DNA of 64,000 nucleotides from CAWAHD01 sp963781785 (GTDB taxonomy: Bacteria; Planctomycetota; Planctomycetia; Isosphaerales; Isosphaeraceae). Shown piece after piece: positions 27,953-37,946 of the stretch; the first letter of the stretch is position 1, and every line of letters begins with the position of its first letter. The stretch spans positions 868,001 through 932,000 of the forward strand of contig CAWAHD010000002.1 in NCBI GenBank assembly GCA_963781785.1. The letters run 5' to 3'. The position numbers and the translations under genes are program-made. Under the pieces are notes generated by a model. It did no database searches. It had not been told where the DNA came from and saw only the letters and a program-made list of their open reading frames with translations.

Positions 27953-30900
27953 ATGCCTGAGTCGCCGCTCGTTCAAAAAGAGACCGTCGCACTGTCTGAC
28001 CTGGAAGCCCTGATCGCGATCGCGCCAAGACCGAATCCGAAACCGAGCTGGGGTTTCGGAAACGGATCGAAAGGGAAGAGGCCGAGTACCGCGCCCTGAC
28101 CAAGCAGCTCGCCGCCAAGTACCAGGCCGACAATACCGCCCTGGAATCCGAGTACTCCCGCACGCGCGATCAGGTCGTCCAGACTTTTCAGCGCGACACG
28201 CAGGCCACCAAGGACGAATACGCCCAGACCAAGAAGCAGATCGACGACCAGTTCGGAAGGATCAGCGCCGGGCCAAGAAAGCCAAGGAAGAAGCGGGCTG
28301 GCAGGCCCTGGCATTCTTTGAGGGCTCGCGCGACGAAGGAGTCAAGTGGCGCCGCGCCACCGACGCCAGTTGGAACGAGGCGGTCCAGCTCTTTCATTTC
28401 AAGCAGGATGAGTCGGAATTCGTGCTCAAGCGCTGCGGCAAGCTCGCGGCGCCCCTGAGCGAACCTCCGGCCGGGGCATCAAGCGCAGGGCTGCCGACTG
28501 CGCCGGCTGCCGGTCTTGCGGCCGCCACGGCGGAGAGTGTACCGGCACCCGCAGGGTCGGCGCCCACCGCACCGCCGGAGGGTCAGGCGGCACCCGAAAG
28601 GGCGCCGGCTGGGGCTCTACCGGCGACCGGTGAGACAACCCTCGACGTCGCAACCGTCGACGAAACCTCGGCAGGGGAGACGGCTGCCGTCATCCCGCCT
28701 CCGGAGCCGCCGGCCGACGTTGATCCGATTGTCACCCTCCAGAATCTGACCGGCCGCATCGACGAGGAATTGATCGCGCTCGACAGCCTCAAGCTCCCCG
28801 GTTCCTGCGGATCGACGTTTTCATCTGGCCGTTCCTGATCCTGGGAGTGGGCGTCGCCGCCGGGCTCGGCCTCGGCTTGGCCGTACCCTGGACGACGGCC
28901 GGAATCGTCGGGGGCGTCACTGCAATCGTCGCGGCGGTCGGTGCCCGGTTCGGCCTGGTCGCTCTGGCTCGACCCCGCGTGGCCGGCCACGCCGGCTCGC
29001 TCCGCGAGGCACTGACCGAGGCAGAGCAGCTCATCGAACAGAACAAAGACTGGATCAAGAACAAGTTCGACGGCAAGATCCGCGAGCTCGAGGAGAAGCG
29101 CGACGACCAGCGTCCGCGACGCGGAAGAAACGATGACGCGCCGAAATACCGAATTTCAACAGCGGCATCAAAAGCAGACCCAGGAGGCCGACACAACCTA
29201 TCCGGCGCGGCTCGACCAGATCCGGCTCCGCCGCGATGACGGCCTCAAGAAAGCCGAGGAGCACTATCCTCCCCGGATCGCCGCCCTCAAGGAGAAGTAC
29301 GAAAGCGATCGCCGCCAGATCGACGAAGATTACCGGCAGACCAAGGAGACCACCCAGAAGCAGTACACGACCGCGTGGAACAACTTGATCAAGAACTGGA
29401 CCGAAGGGATGGCGCGAGTCAACCAGATCGTGGAGGACGTGCGCGAGGAGGGGGAGCGCCGATTCCTAGACTGGACCAGGCCCGAGCTTGACGGCTGGAA
29501 ACCGCCCACCGAAGTCCCGCCGGGAATGCGGTTCGGGGCCTTTGAGGTCGATCTCGACCACTTCCCCAACGGGGTTCCGCGCGACCCGCGGCTCGAAATC
29601 GGTGCCGACCCACTTCCAGTTCCCGGCACTCCTGCCGTTTCCGATCCAGGGCTCGCTCCTGATCAAGGCGGCCGATCAGGGCAAGGACGCCGCGATCACT
29701 TTGCTGCAATCGTTGATGCTCCGCTATCTCACCTCGGTACCGGCGGGCAAGGTCCGCTTCACCATCGTCGACCCCGTCGGCTTGGGCGAGAATTTCGCCG
29801 CGTTCATGCACCTGGGCGACTATCACGAGCTTCTGGTCACCAACCGGATCTGGACCGAGGCGCCAGCACATCGAGCAAAGGCTCACCGATCTGACCGAGC
29901 ACATGGAGAACGTGATCCAGAAATACCTGCGCAACGAGTTCGAGACGATCGAGGAATACAACACGATGGCCGGCGAGGTCGCCGAGCCGTTCCGGATCCT
30001 GGTGGTCGCCAACTTTCCGACCAACTTCAACGACGCCGCGTTGAGGCGGCTGATCAGCATCGTCAACAGTGGTGCGCGGTGCGGCGTCTATGCCTTGGTT
30101 CTGTACGATACCAAGCTCGGGCTGCCGTCGGGCTTCCAGCTCAAGGAGCTGGAGAGTCCCTGCGTCAACATGATCTGGAAGGAAGGCCGCCTGAGCTGGC
30201 GGGAGCCGAACTTCGGCCGGTACCCGCTGTCACTCGACTCACCGCCCGATCATACGCGGTTTTCCGAGCTCTTGCACAAGGTTGGCAACGCCGCCCGCGA
30301 CGCCAACCGGGTCGAGGTTCCGTTTGACGTTCATCGCGCCCAAGCCCGACCAGTACTGGACCTTCGACAGCAGCAAGGGCGTCGACATCCCCCTGGGCCG
30401 AGCCGGCGCCACGAAGCTGCAGCATCTCAAGCTGGGCAAGGGGACGTCGCAGCACGTGCTCACCGCCGGCAAGACGGGCTCCGGCAAGTCGACCTTGCTG
30501 CACGCTCTGATCACCAACGGCGCCCTGCGGTACAGCCCCGACCAGCTCGAGCTGTACCTGATCGACTTCAAGAAAGGCGTCGAGTTCAAGGTCTACGCCG
30601 CGATGGAGCTGCCCCATGCCCGGGTCATCGCCGTCGAGAGCGAACGCGAATTCGGCCTGAGCGTGCTCCAGCGGCTGGACGTCGAGCTCAAGGAGCGCGG
30701 CGAGATCTACCGCCAGCTCGGCTGCCAGGACCTGGCCGGCTATCGCGAGGCCCGGCCCGAAGTTCCGATGCCCCGCGTCCTTTTGATCGTCGACGAGTTC
30801 CAGGAGTTCTTCATCGAGGACGACAAGATCGCGCAGGAGGTCACGCTGCTCCTCGATCGACTGGTCCGCCAGGGTCGTGCCTTCGGCATGCACGTCATCC

Positions 30901-32264
30901 TGGGCTCGCAGACCCTGGGCGGGCAATACTCGCTGCCCAAGGCCACGCTGGGCCAGATGGCCGTGCGGATCGCGCTCCAGTGCAGTGAAGCCGACGCCCA
31001 CTTGATCCTGAGTGAGGACAACACGGCCGCCCGGCTTCTGACCCGGCCCGGCGAGGCCATCTATAACGACGCCAACGGCATGATGGAGGGAAACAACCTG
31101 TTCCAGGTCGTCTGGCTCTCGGACGAGCAGCCGCGAGGCCTACCTGGACGCGGATCAAGGAAATGACCCACGAGCAGCACATCCAGAAGCCACCGCCGAT
31201 CGTGTTCGAGGGCAACCTGCCTGCCGATGTGAGCAAGAACCCGCTCTTGAATCCACTGCTGGAAGCAACCGAGTGGCCCGAGGCCCCCAAGGCCGACTAT
31301 GCCTGGCTGGGCGACGCGATCGCCATCAAGGACCCCACCTGCATCGTCTTCCGGCCTCAGAGCGGCAGCAATGTCCTTGATCGTCGGCCAGAATGACGAG
31401 GCCGCGCTCGCGATGATGATCATGGGGGCCTTGAGCATCGCCGCGCAGCATCCCCCGGCCGGTCCCCAGGCGGCGCGATTTTACCTGTTTGACGGCAGTC
31501 CGGTCGATTCCGCGCTGGCCGGACAGCTTGGCCGGATCAAGGAGCTGATCTCCGCACCCCGTGACCAACGTCTCCTGGCGCGAGCTGGGTGCGACGTTCG
31601 TCGACCTGGCCGCCGAGATCAAGCGCCGGCAGGAGTCCGCATCCGACGACCAGGCACCGATCTATCTCTTCATCTACGATGTCCAGCGGTTCCGCGACCT
31701 GCGCAAGGCCGACGATGACTTCGGGTACTCCCGCTACGACGAAGACAAGCCCGCCGCCGCCGTCCAAGCTCTTCGCCGATGTGCTGCGCGACGGACCCCC
31801 CGTGGGTATCCACACAATGGTCTGGTGCGACAGCGTGAATAACATGAACCGGACGCTCGATCGCCAGGGGCTGAAGGAGTTCGAGAACCGGATTCTGTTC
31901 CAGATGAGCTCTAACGACTCGAGCACATTGATCGACACGCCGGCGGCCAGCCAAGCTCGGCGAAAACCGGGCGTTCTACTACAGCGAGGAAGAGAACCGG
32001 ATCGAGAAGTTCCGGCCCTACGGCCTGCCCGAATTGCCCTGGCTGGAGAGTATCAAGCGCAAATTCGCGGCCCGGCCCCGCCCCGCGTTCAACGGTCCGC
32101 CCGCGGGAAATGTGAAGGAAGCCGCACCAGCGTTCGAGGCCGTGGCGCCCACGGGCGATGAGCTCAAGGGCAACGGCGACGGCGCAGCCGCGCACGGTCA
32201 TTCGCAGGTCACGGGCACACCGGCGGGCGAGGAGATTGCGGATCCGCCGGTTCAAGCGATCTGA
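27953..32264 (+). CDS. FtsK/SpoIIIE-type (EssC/EccC-like) ATPase with three tandem domains, heavily frameshifted
   Basis: About 1,437 residues when reassembled. In order: coiled coil (27953-28440), Ala/Pro/Thr-rich linker (to about 28740), membrane hairpin (about 28810-28980, FIWPFLILGVGVAAGLGLGL), second coiled coil (about 28990-29470), then three FtsK-like domains (about 29620-30270, 30340-31160, 31190-32070). Domain 2 has Walker A AGKTGSGKST (30465-30494) and Walker B VLLIVDEF. Domain 1 (SLLIKAADQGKDAA) and domain 3 (NVLIVGQNDEAALA) lack the Walker Lys. Two membrane spans followed by three ATPase domains is the EssC/EccC plan, here without an FHA part. About 13-15 single-base breaks occur (near 28022, 28265, 28797, 29111, 29608, 29864, 30331, 31133, 31150, 31376, 31557, 31765, 31952); codons between them stay conserved. 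Confidence 0.75.
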
Positions 32265-32339
32265 ACGGCGGGGGTGGTCTACCGTACGCGAACCACGACC
32301 AGCACCCCATCCTTGATGCCGACGTCCAGGTTGCCTTTG

Positions 32340-33536
32340 CTACACCCGGAACAGCGGCACCGGGTCGAAATCGCCCCCGAGGGCCGATTTCGCCGGGATT
32401 CCCAGCCAGCTTTCCAGAGCCGCGGCGTACACGCGGCGGAAGTCGATCGCCATCTTCAGATCGCCGTCCTGCAAATCGAGCAGGCTGGGCGTGGTACCGA
32501 TCAGGCCGGCTTTGACGCCGGGTCCTGCCAGGAAGACGGGGCCGGCGGTTCCGTGGTCGGTCCCGCCCGACCCGTTCTCGGCCACACGGCGGCCGAACTC
32601 GCTGAAACACAGTACCGCGACGCGGTCGGCCAGCTTCGCGGCCGCCAGATCATCAAGAAACGCCAGCAGGCCGCCGGCCAGCTCGGAAAGGAGTCTCGCG
32701 TGAGCCGGTGCCTGGCCGGCGTGTGTGTCGTAGCTGGCCTGCCCGGCGTAGAACACGCGCGCCATCAAGCCTCCCTTGAGCAATTGAGCCACCAGCGCCA
32801 GCTTCTCGCCCAGTTCGGTCTCGGGGTAGCGGACGTCGGAGTTGCGCGGCACGTTCGAGCGCCGCCATCCGGTCGGCGGTGGCGTACGCATCGAGGGCCG
32901 ACCGGCGTACAAAGGCGGCGAGATCGTCCTGCGCGCCGGGCCGGCGAAGGGCGGCGCCCCGGCCGAGATGGTGGCGTCGAGCGTGAAGTCCTCGATCCGT
33001 TCCAGCGACGCGGTCGCCGACCGCCGGCCCCGCAAGGCGACAGGCGGCGTCCCCGAGCCGATAAAGAGCGCCGACGGCTGACCGGCCTTCTCGCCCGAAC
33101 TATCAAGCCCTCGCCCCAGCCAGCCCCAACCCGTGCGCTCATCGGGATCGAGCCGGGCCGTGTGCCAGATGGCCATGCTGGCGAAGTGCGAGCGATTCGG
33201 ATTGGGATAGCCGACACCCTGGACGATCGCCAGCCGCCCGCTCTCCAGCAGCTTGGCCGCGCCGCCCATCGCCGGGTGCAACCCGACTCCGCCGGCGATC
33301 CTGAGCAGCCGGTCCGTGGGCAGACGCAGTACTTTGCGATACCTGGCGTACCCTTCGTCCTGGAAGGGAACGACCGTATTGACCCCGTCGTTGCCGCCGT
33401 CGAGCTGGATCACGACCAGCACGCGGCCGTCCTTCTCGGGCCTCGCCGCCCGCGCCGTGCGCGCCAGAAAACCCGGGACGGAGGCGGAAAGAGAAATCAA
33501 GGGAAACGATCGCAAGATGTCACGGCGCGTAATCAT
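32340..33536 (-). CDS. DUF1501 protein with Tat-type signal
   Basis: The protein has 398 residues. The N-terminus MITRRDILRSFPLISLSASV has the twin-arginine motif of exported DUF1501 proteins. Family marks are VLVVIQLDGGNDGVNTVVPF, VGLHPAMGG, NRSHFASMAIWHTA, TDHGTAGPVFLAGPGVKAGL and a final DPVPLFRV. Between about 32838 and 32930 the frame reads unrelated sequence while the neighbouring frame gives DDLAAFVRRSALDAYATADR and MAALERA, so two compensating indels are present. DUF1501 (sulfatase-like fold) nearly always pairs with DUF1800 in planctomycetes, as here 11 bases downstream. The substrate is unknown. Confidence 0.87.
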   Translation of the reverse strand: MITRRDILRSFPLISLSASVPGFLARTARAARPEKDGRVLVVIQLDGGNDGVNTVVPFQDEGYARYRKVLRLPTDRLLRIAGGVGLHPAMGGAAKLLESGRLAIVQGVGYPNPNRSHFASMAIWHTARLDPDERTGWGWLGRGLDSSGEKAGQPSALFIGSGTPPVALRGRRSATASLERIEDFTLDATISAGAPPFAGPARRTISPPLYAGRPSMRTPPPTGWRRSNVPRNSDVRYPETELGEKLALVAQLLKGGLMARVFYAGQASYDTHAGQAPAHARLLSELAGGLLAFLDDLAAAKLADRVAVLCFSEFGRRVAENGSGGTDHGTAGPVFLAGPGVKAGLIGTTPSLLDLQDGDLKMAIDFRRVYAAALESWLGIPAKSALGGDFDPVPLFRV

Positions 33537-33547
33537 AATACTATCCT

Positions 33548-34921
33548 TTAGCCCAACTGGGCTTCCGGCGATGCAAGAATCAGCGTGACGGCGTGCCTGA
33601 GCAAATCGCTTTGTGATGACTTCGACCCGGCGGCCCGCGCGATCGCTTCGCGCAAGGGCGCCGGAGGCTCAGATCCCAACACCAGGTTTGACGTTGCGCT
33701 CACGACTCCGTCCAGGTCACCATGTTTTCCTTGCCCCGCCGTCAGCTCCGAGAGGTCCAAGGGCGCGGAGATGCCGAGGGACGGCCCCTCGACCAGGGCA
33801 ACCGCGAAGTTCGCGCGGCCGATCAGCCAGCGCGAAGACAGCCAGGCCCGCCCGCCCGGCCAGCCGCCGACATTCGGGGGATAAAACAGGTCCTGGCCCA
33901 GGCGGGACATCCAGTCTGCCAGGACCAGTGTGCTGGGCGGGGGGTCGGACCGGTTGAGCGCGATCGCGGCGCCCACGACGAACTCGGGAGGACCCAGCAC
34001 GCGCGTGCCCATGTTGGTCTCGGCGAAGAACGCACCGGAATTCAGGATCGTCGCCACCGCCCAGCCGATATCCAGGTCGTGCTCCCGCAGTCCGCGAGCG
34101 AGCGTCCTGACCGCGACAGGATCGACCCCGTTTTCGCCGAAGAATAGCCCGCAGAGACGGCCGGCGATCCGCGCGGCCGTCGCCGGATGATCGAGCAATG
34201 CATGGACCAGGTCAGAGGCTGTCCAACGCCCACGCCGGCCGAAGATCGTCTTCGTGTCGTCGTCGTGCTGGTCCAGTGCTGCGCGGAAGGAACCATTGGC
34301 GACTGTCCAGCCGGTCAAGGCGCGGGCGCTTTCCTTCACGTCAATCTCGGTGTAATTGCCAACGCCGAGGGTGAACAGCTCCATCAGCTCGCGGGCGAGG
34401 TTCTCGTTCAGGTGCCCCTTGCGATTGGCCGGCGCGTCGAGCCAATTCAAGAGTGCCGGGTCGCGAACCGCCGCGTTTAACAGGGCGCCGAACGGGGCCT
34501 TGGCATGCTCGCGCAAGAGGTCATTCTGGCGGCGCATCGCGGTCAGGTCGCCCACCTTGGCATTGCTCGTGGCGAAATGGTCGTGCCACAAAAGCGTCAG
34601 CCTCTCCGTGAGCGGGTCGGGCCCGCACAGCATGCGATAGACCCACGCCGCCTTGAGCCGGTCGGGGTCATTCGCCGCGATCGCGGCGTCGGCCAGAAGC
34701 GCGGCGGTCGCCGCGTAATCGGCGGACACCTCGTCGCCACGGACCTTGCCGGCGAGCACGCGGGCGACGCTGGCCTGGGGCCCCTCTTTCAGGTCGCGCT
34801 CGAGCTCCGCCCACGACGCGGCGAAGCCCGCACGACGGTGAAGGTGATGGACTCGCCGCAGGTTCCAGGGAGTCTCGGGCCCCGGCTGGTACCGAGTCCA
34901 AAAGTCAACGCGCCGGCTCAC
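33548..34921 (-). CDS. DUF1800 family protein
   Basis: The protein has 457 residues and an intact frame. Diagnostic segments are RRVHHLHRRAGFAASWAELE near the N-terminus, LTLLWHDHFATSNAKV, NENLARELMELFTLGVGNY with the following TEIDVKESARALTGW, and PPNVGGWPGGRAWLSS. The role of DUF1800 is unknown; it is usually encoded next to DUF1501. The ATG at 34921 overlaps the end of the sigma-factor fusion upstream by about 17 bases, so translation may be coupled and the pair may be expressed with the regulator. Confidence 0.9.
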   Translation of the reverse strand: MSRRVDFWTRYQPGPETPWNLRRVHHLHRRAGFAASWAELERDLKEGPQASVARVLAGKVRGDEVSADYAATAALLADAAIAANDPDRLKAAWVYRMLCGPDPLTERLTLLWHDHFATSNAKVGDLTAMRRQNDLLREHAKAPFGALLNAAVRDPALLNWLDAPANRKGHLNENLARELMELFTLGVGNYTEIDVKESARALTGWTVANGSFRAALDQHDDDTKTIFGRRGRWTASDLVHALLDHPATAARIAGRLCGLFFGENGVDPVAVRTLARGLREHDLDIGWAVATILNSGAFFAETNMGTRVLGPPEFVVGAAIALNRSDPPPSTLVLADWMSRLGQDLFYPPNVGGWPGGRAWLSSRWLIGRANFAVALVEGPSLGISAPLDLSELTAGQGKHGDLDGVVSATSNLVLGSEPPAPLREAIARAAGSKSSQSDLLRHAVTLILASPEAQLG

Positions 34922-37856
34922 GTTTCATCTCCTTCGTGTCGTCACGTGCCTGGACATCGCCCAGGTCGCGGGTTTCGCCCGGCTTGAGAATGACATGGTC
35001 GATCACGACGCCGAAGCCGCCTTTCATCGCTTGCTCGCCGACGGCGTGGGCGCTGTATGCCTGGCCGGGCACAAGCCCCTCGTAACGGAAGCGGCCGTCG
35101 GCGCCGGTCTTCTGTCCATAGGGAATGACGCCGCGGGCGGGGTCCTTGGCGGCAGCTTGCCAGTCGCTGGTCATCAGGTCGACCGATGGCCTTGCCTTGC
35201 CCTCCTTGTCGACCAGACGGCCGACGATCGTGCCCCAAGGCTGAAGCTTGACGGCGTACGGCTCGGCTTCATCGCCTTTTGCGACGAGGCATCCGACGAG
35301 CTTTTTGGCCGCGTGCTTGAAGATGAATCGCGCGGGCCGCAGCGGGTTGAGCTTCGACACCGTGAGCTCGCCGGCCGGTCCGATTAGGGCGCCGTCTCCT
35401 TCGGGCGTCACGCCGGTCAGCGCTTCGCCGTCGGGCCCGATCGCGCGAACCTCTCGTTTCACCTCGTGCTCGAGCACGGCCTCACCGGTCAGCGGCCCCG
35501 AATCCTCGGGCGGGTTGACGAGCACGATGGCACTGAACTGGGACTGCGGGTAGCCGGCAAAGCCAGCGCCGGCCGCTGTGTGGATCGTGTCAAGATCGCC
35601 ATACTGCAGATCTTGCCCGCCTTTGGGATCCCGGCGCGGTGCCTTGAAGAAGGCCCTGGGATCGACGCACGCTTGCCGGTATTTGCCGGCAGCGGTTCGT
35701 ACGAACACGCCCCCCGGCCCGGGCAGCACACCCAGAAGATAACTGCCGTCCTCCTGAGGAATCCCCGAGTTGTAGGGGCCGTGGCTCCGAACGGGGTCAT
35801 AGCCGGAAACCTCGCGAACGTGCGGGTTGGGATAGATCGGATTGTAGAAGACATCGGCACCCTTCACCGGCTTGCCGGTGTCTTTGTCAATCAGCTTGAC
35901 GCGCATCGGGATGCCCGGCACGCAGTCGACGTCGACTGTGATCGGGTCCAGTCCGGCGGCGTCAGGCACGCGACGACAAGTCACGAAATACGGAGATTTC
36001 TCGTACGCCAGGACCATCAGACCATAGCTTTTCCCCTTGGGAAACCCGGGCAGCATGTACCGCCCCTCTTGATCGGTTTTCACGCGAGCGTTTGTCTCGG
36101 ATCCGCCCACCGTGACGCCCGACAAGGCCTGCTTGGTCTTCTGGTCGCGGACAACGCCGGTGAGCGCCCGGCCGGGCGGAACAACGTAGTCAAAGGTCGC
36201 GCCGTAAATTGTCTCGGCGGCGAAGGTTCCCGGTGGAGACGAAACGGGGGCAACGGAGCGGGTCATCACCGAGATCGTCGCGCTCTGGATCGTCGGGTCC
36301 TCGATCTCGATGTCGACGATCCGGTCACGGCCGATGCCGGTCAAGCGGAACCGGCCGCCCGAGTCGGTGATCACGCTCGCGGCCTCGCCAGGCAGGGCGG
36401 TCCAGTAGTTCTTGGCAAAGTTGTGATTCGACGCGCGCATCGAGTCGTCCTGAACGTCCTTGAGATACGCATCGATTCCCCCGGCTGCCTCGGCCTTGAT
36501 CCGTCCACGAGTGATCCGCGCACCGGCCACCGGCTTGCCCTGAAGGTCAAGGATCCGGCCCATGATCGGCACGTCGTCCCGAACCAGTTGCAGCGTCAGC
36601 TCCCCTTCGGACGGCTTGGAAATGGCCATCCAATCCGGCCCGAGGCCTGGAGCCGTCGCCAGAACGGTGATCTCGGCGAACGGCCCAGCCTCCAGGGCCG
36701 CGTCAACCACTTTCTTCGCGAGAGCAAACCGGAACCGGCCGTCGCGATCCGTTTGGGTTTGCATATCCGTTTTGAACTTTTCGCCAGGGCGAGGCACGAG
36801 CGTATGCAACGCTGCCCCGGCGGCCGGCTTCCCGTCCGGCCGCAGCACGCGCCCGTGGAACGAGAATCGTCTTGCCGTCGTTGTCCGGGGCTGCCTGTGG
36901 TTTCGCGCCATTTGCCGGCAAGCCGGTCGAGCTGCCGTTCTTGTCGAGGAAAACCGACGCGCTCTCCGATCCGCCGGGGGGCGCTGTCTTGATCGCAGCC
37001 ACACCGGTAGCGACGCAAGTGAGCACGCCGACCAAGACCGCGGCGGCCCCGGCCAGCTTGAGCTTGGTGAGCATCATGGTGCGGAGAGCCTGCTGCACGA
37101 GGTGGGCGGAAGCCATCGAGCCGGCACCGGGGATGCCTCTCTCTCCCAGCACGAAATGGCGTGCGGCCCGGACCGTCGCCGCGACCATCGCGGCCGAGAC
37201 GGCCGAGGTCGTCCTGGGGACGGCCAGGGCTGTCAGTCCGGCGCCGGTCAGGGTCACGCCGCGCCGCGTCAGGCGGCTCTTGAGCAAATCCTTGCCGCGC
37301 GCAGCCGGCCGCGCGTCGTGGCCTCGCTCCAGCGCAGACGGCCGGCGGCTTGCTCGTACGTCATTTCTTCGAGGTAGCACAACACAATCGGCTGGCGATA
37401 GCGCTCGGGCAGGCTGTCGATTTCCTGGTGGATCACGGCGCGAGTGTCGTCCCACGGTCGGTTGTGTTGACTGCGTCCCACGGACGCCTCCGCGGCCCGC
37501 CGTTCCTGCTGGCGCCTGCGAGCGGCGTCGGATTTGACCTGGAGAGCAATCCGCCAAGCCACGCGATGGAGCCATCCGCCCACGGAATCACGGACCCAGA
37601 TCGTCCCGGCCTTGCGGGCCAGAAGGAGAAACGTGGCCTGAAACGCGTCGTCGGCGTCGTTCCTGTCGTCGAGCACACCATGGCAAACGGCGCTGACCAT
37701 CGGGCCGTGCCTCTGGACCAGGGCCTCGAAGGCCGTCTCGTCGCGGTCGGCTGCATATCGTTCCAGCAGCCGGGCATCCGGCATACCGGCCAGGGTACCG
37801 TCACCAAACAAGCGGTGGATGTGCCGCAGAACGGACCGGAGTTGAACGCGCCGCAT
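34905..37856 (-). CDS. ECF sigma factor fused to carboxypeptidase-regulatory-like domains, copy B (frameshifted)
   Basis: About 980 residues after joining three frames. Region 2 is LLERYAADRDETAFEALVQR with DAFQATFLLLARKAG and WLHRVAWRIALQ. Region 4 is LPERYRQPIVLCYLEEMTYE with EQAAGRLRWSEATTRGRL. A membrane span follows (LAGAAAVLVGVLTCVATGVA), then repeated beta-sandwich carboxypeptidase-regulatory-like domains (FHGRVLRPDGKPAAGA, GRILDLQGKPVAGARI, LTGVVRDQKTKQALSGV). Breaks lie near 37302 (missing G) and 36869. ATG 37856 has GGGGAG upstream. The architecture implies a membrane-tethered sigma factor with an outside sensor or anchor part. It parallels copy A and leads directly into DUF1800. 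Confidence 0.82.
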
Positions 37857-37946
37857 TGTGCTTCTCCCCAGGGCGTTTTCGATATCCATCTTTACTAAGG
37901 GTCGACACCGCCCCGTCCGCACAAGATTTTGGGAAATCCGCCGCGC

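Noticed and set aside
27953..32264. Programmed frameshifting as explanation of the breaks
   Set aside because: More than a dozen shifts in one message with no common slippery heptamer or downstream structure is implausible. Error or decay is simpler.
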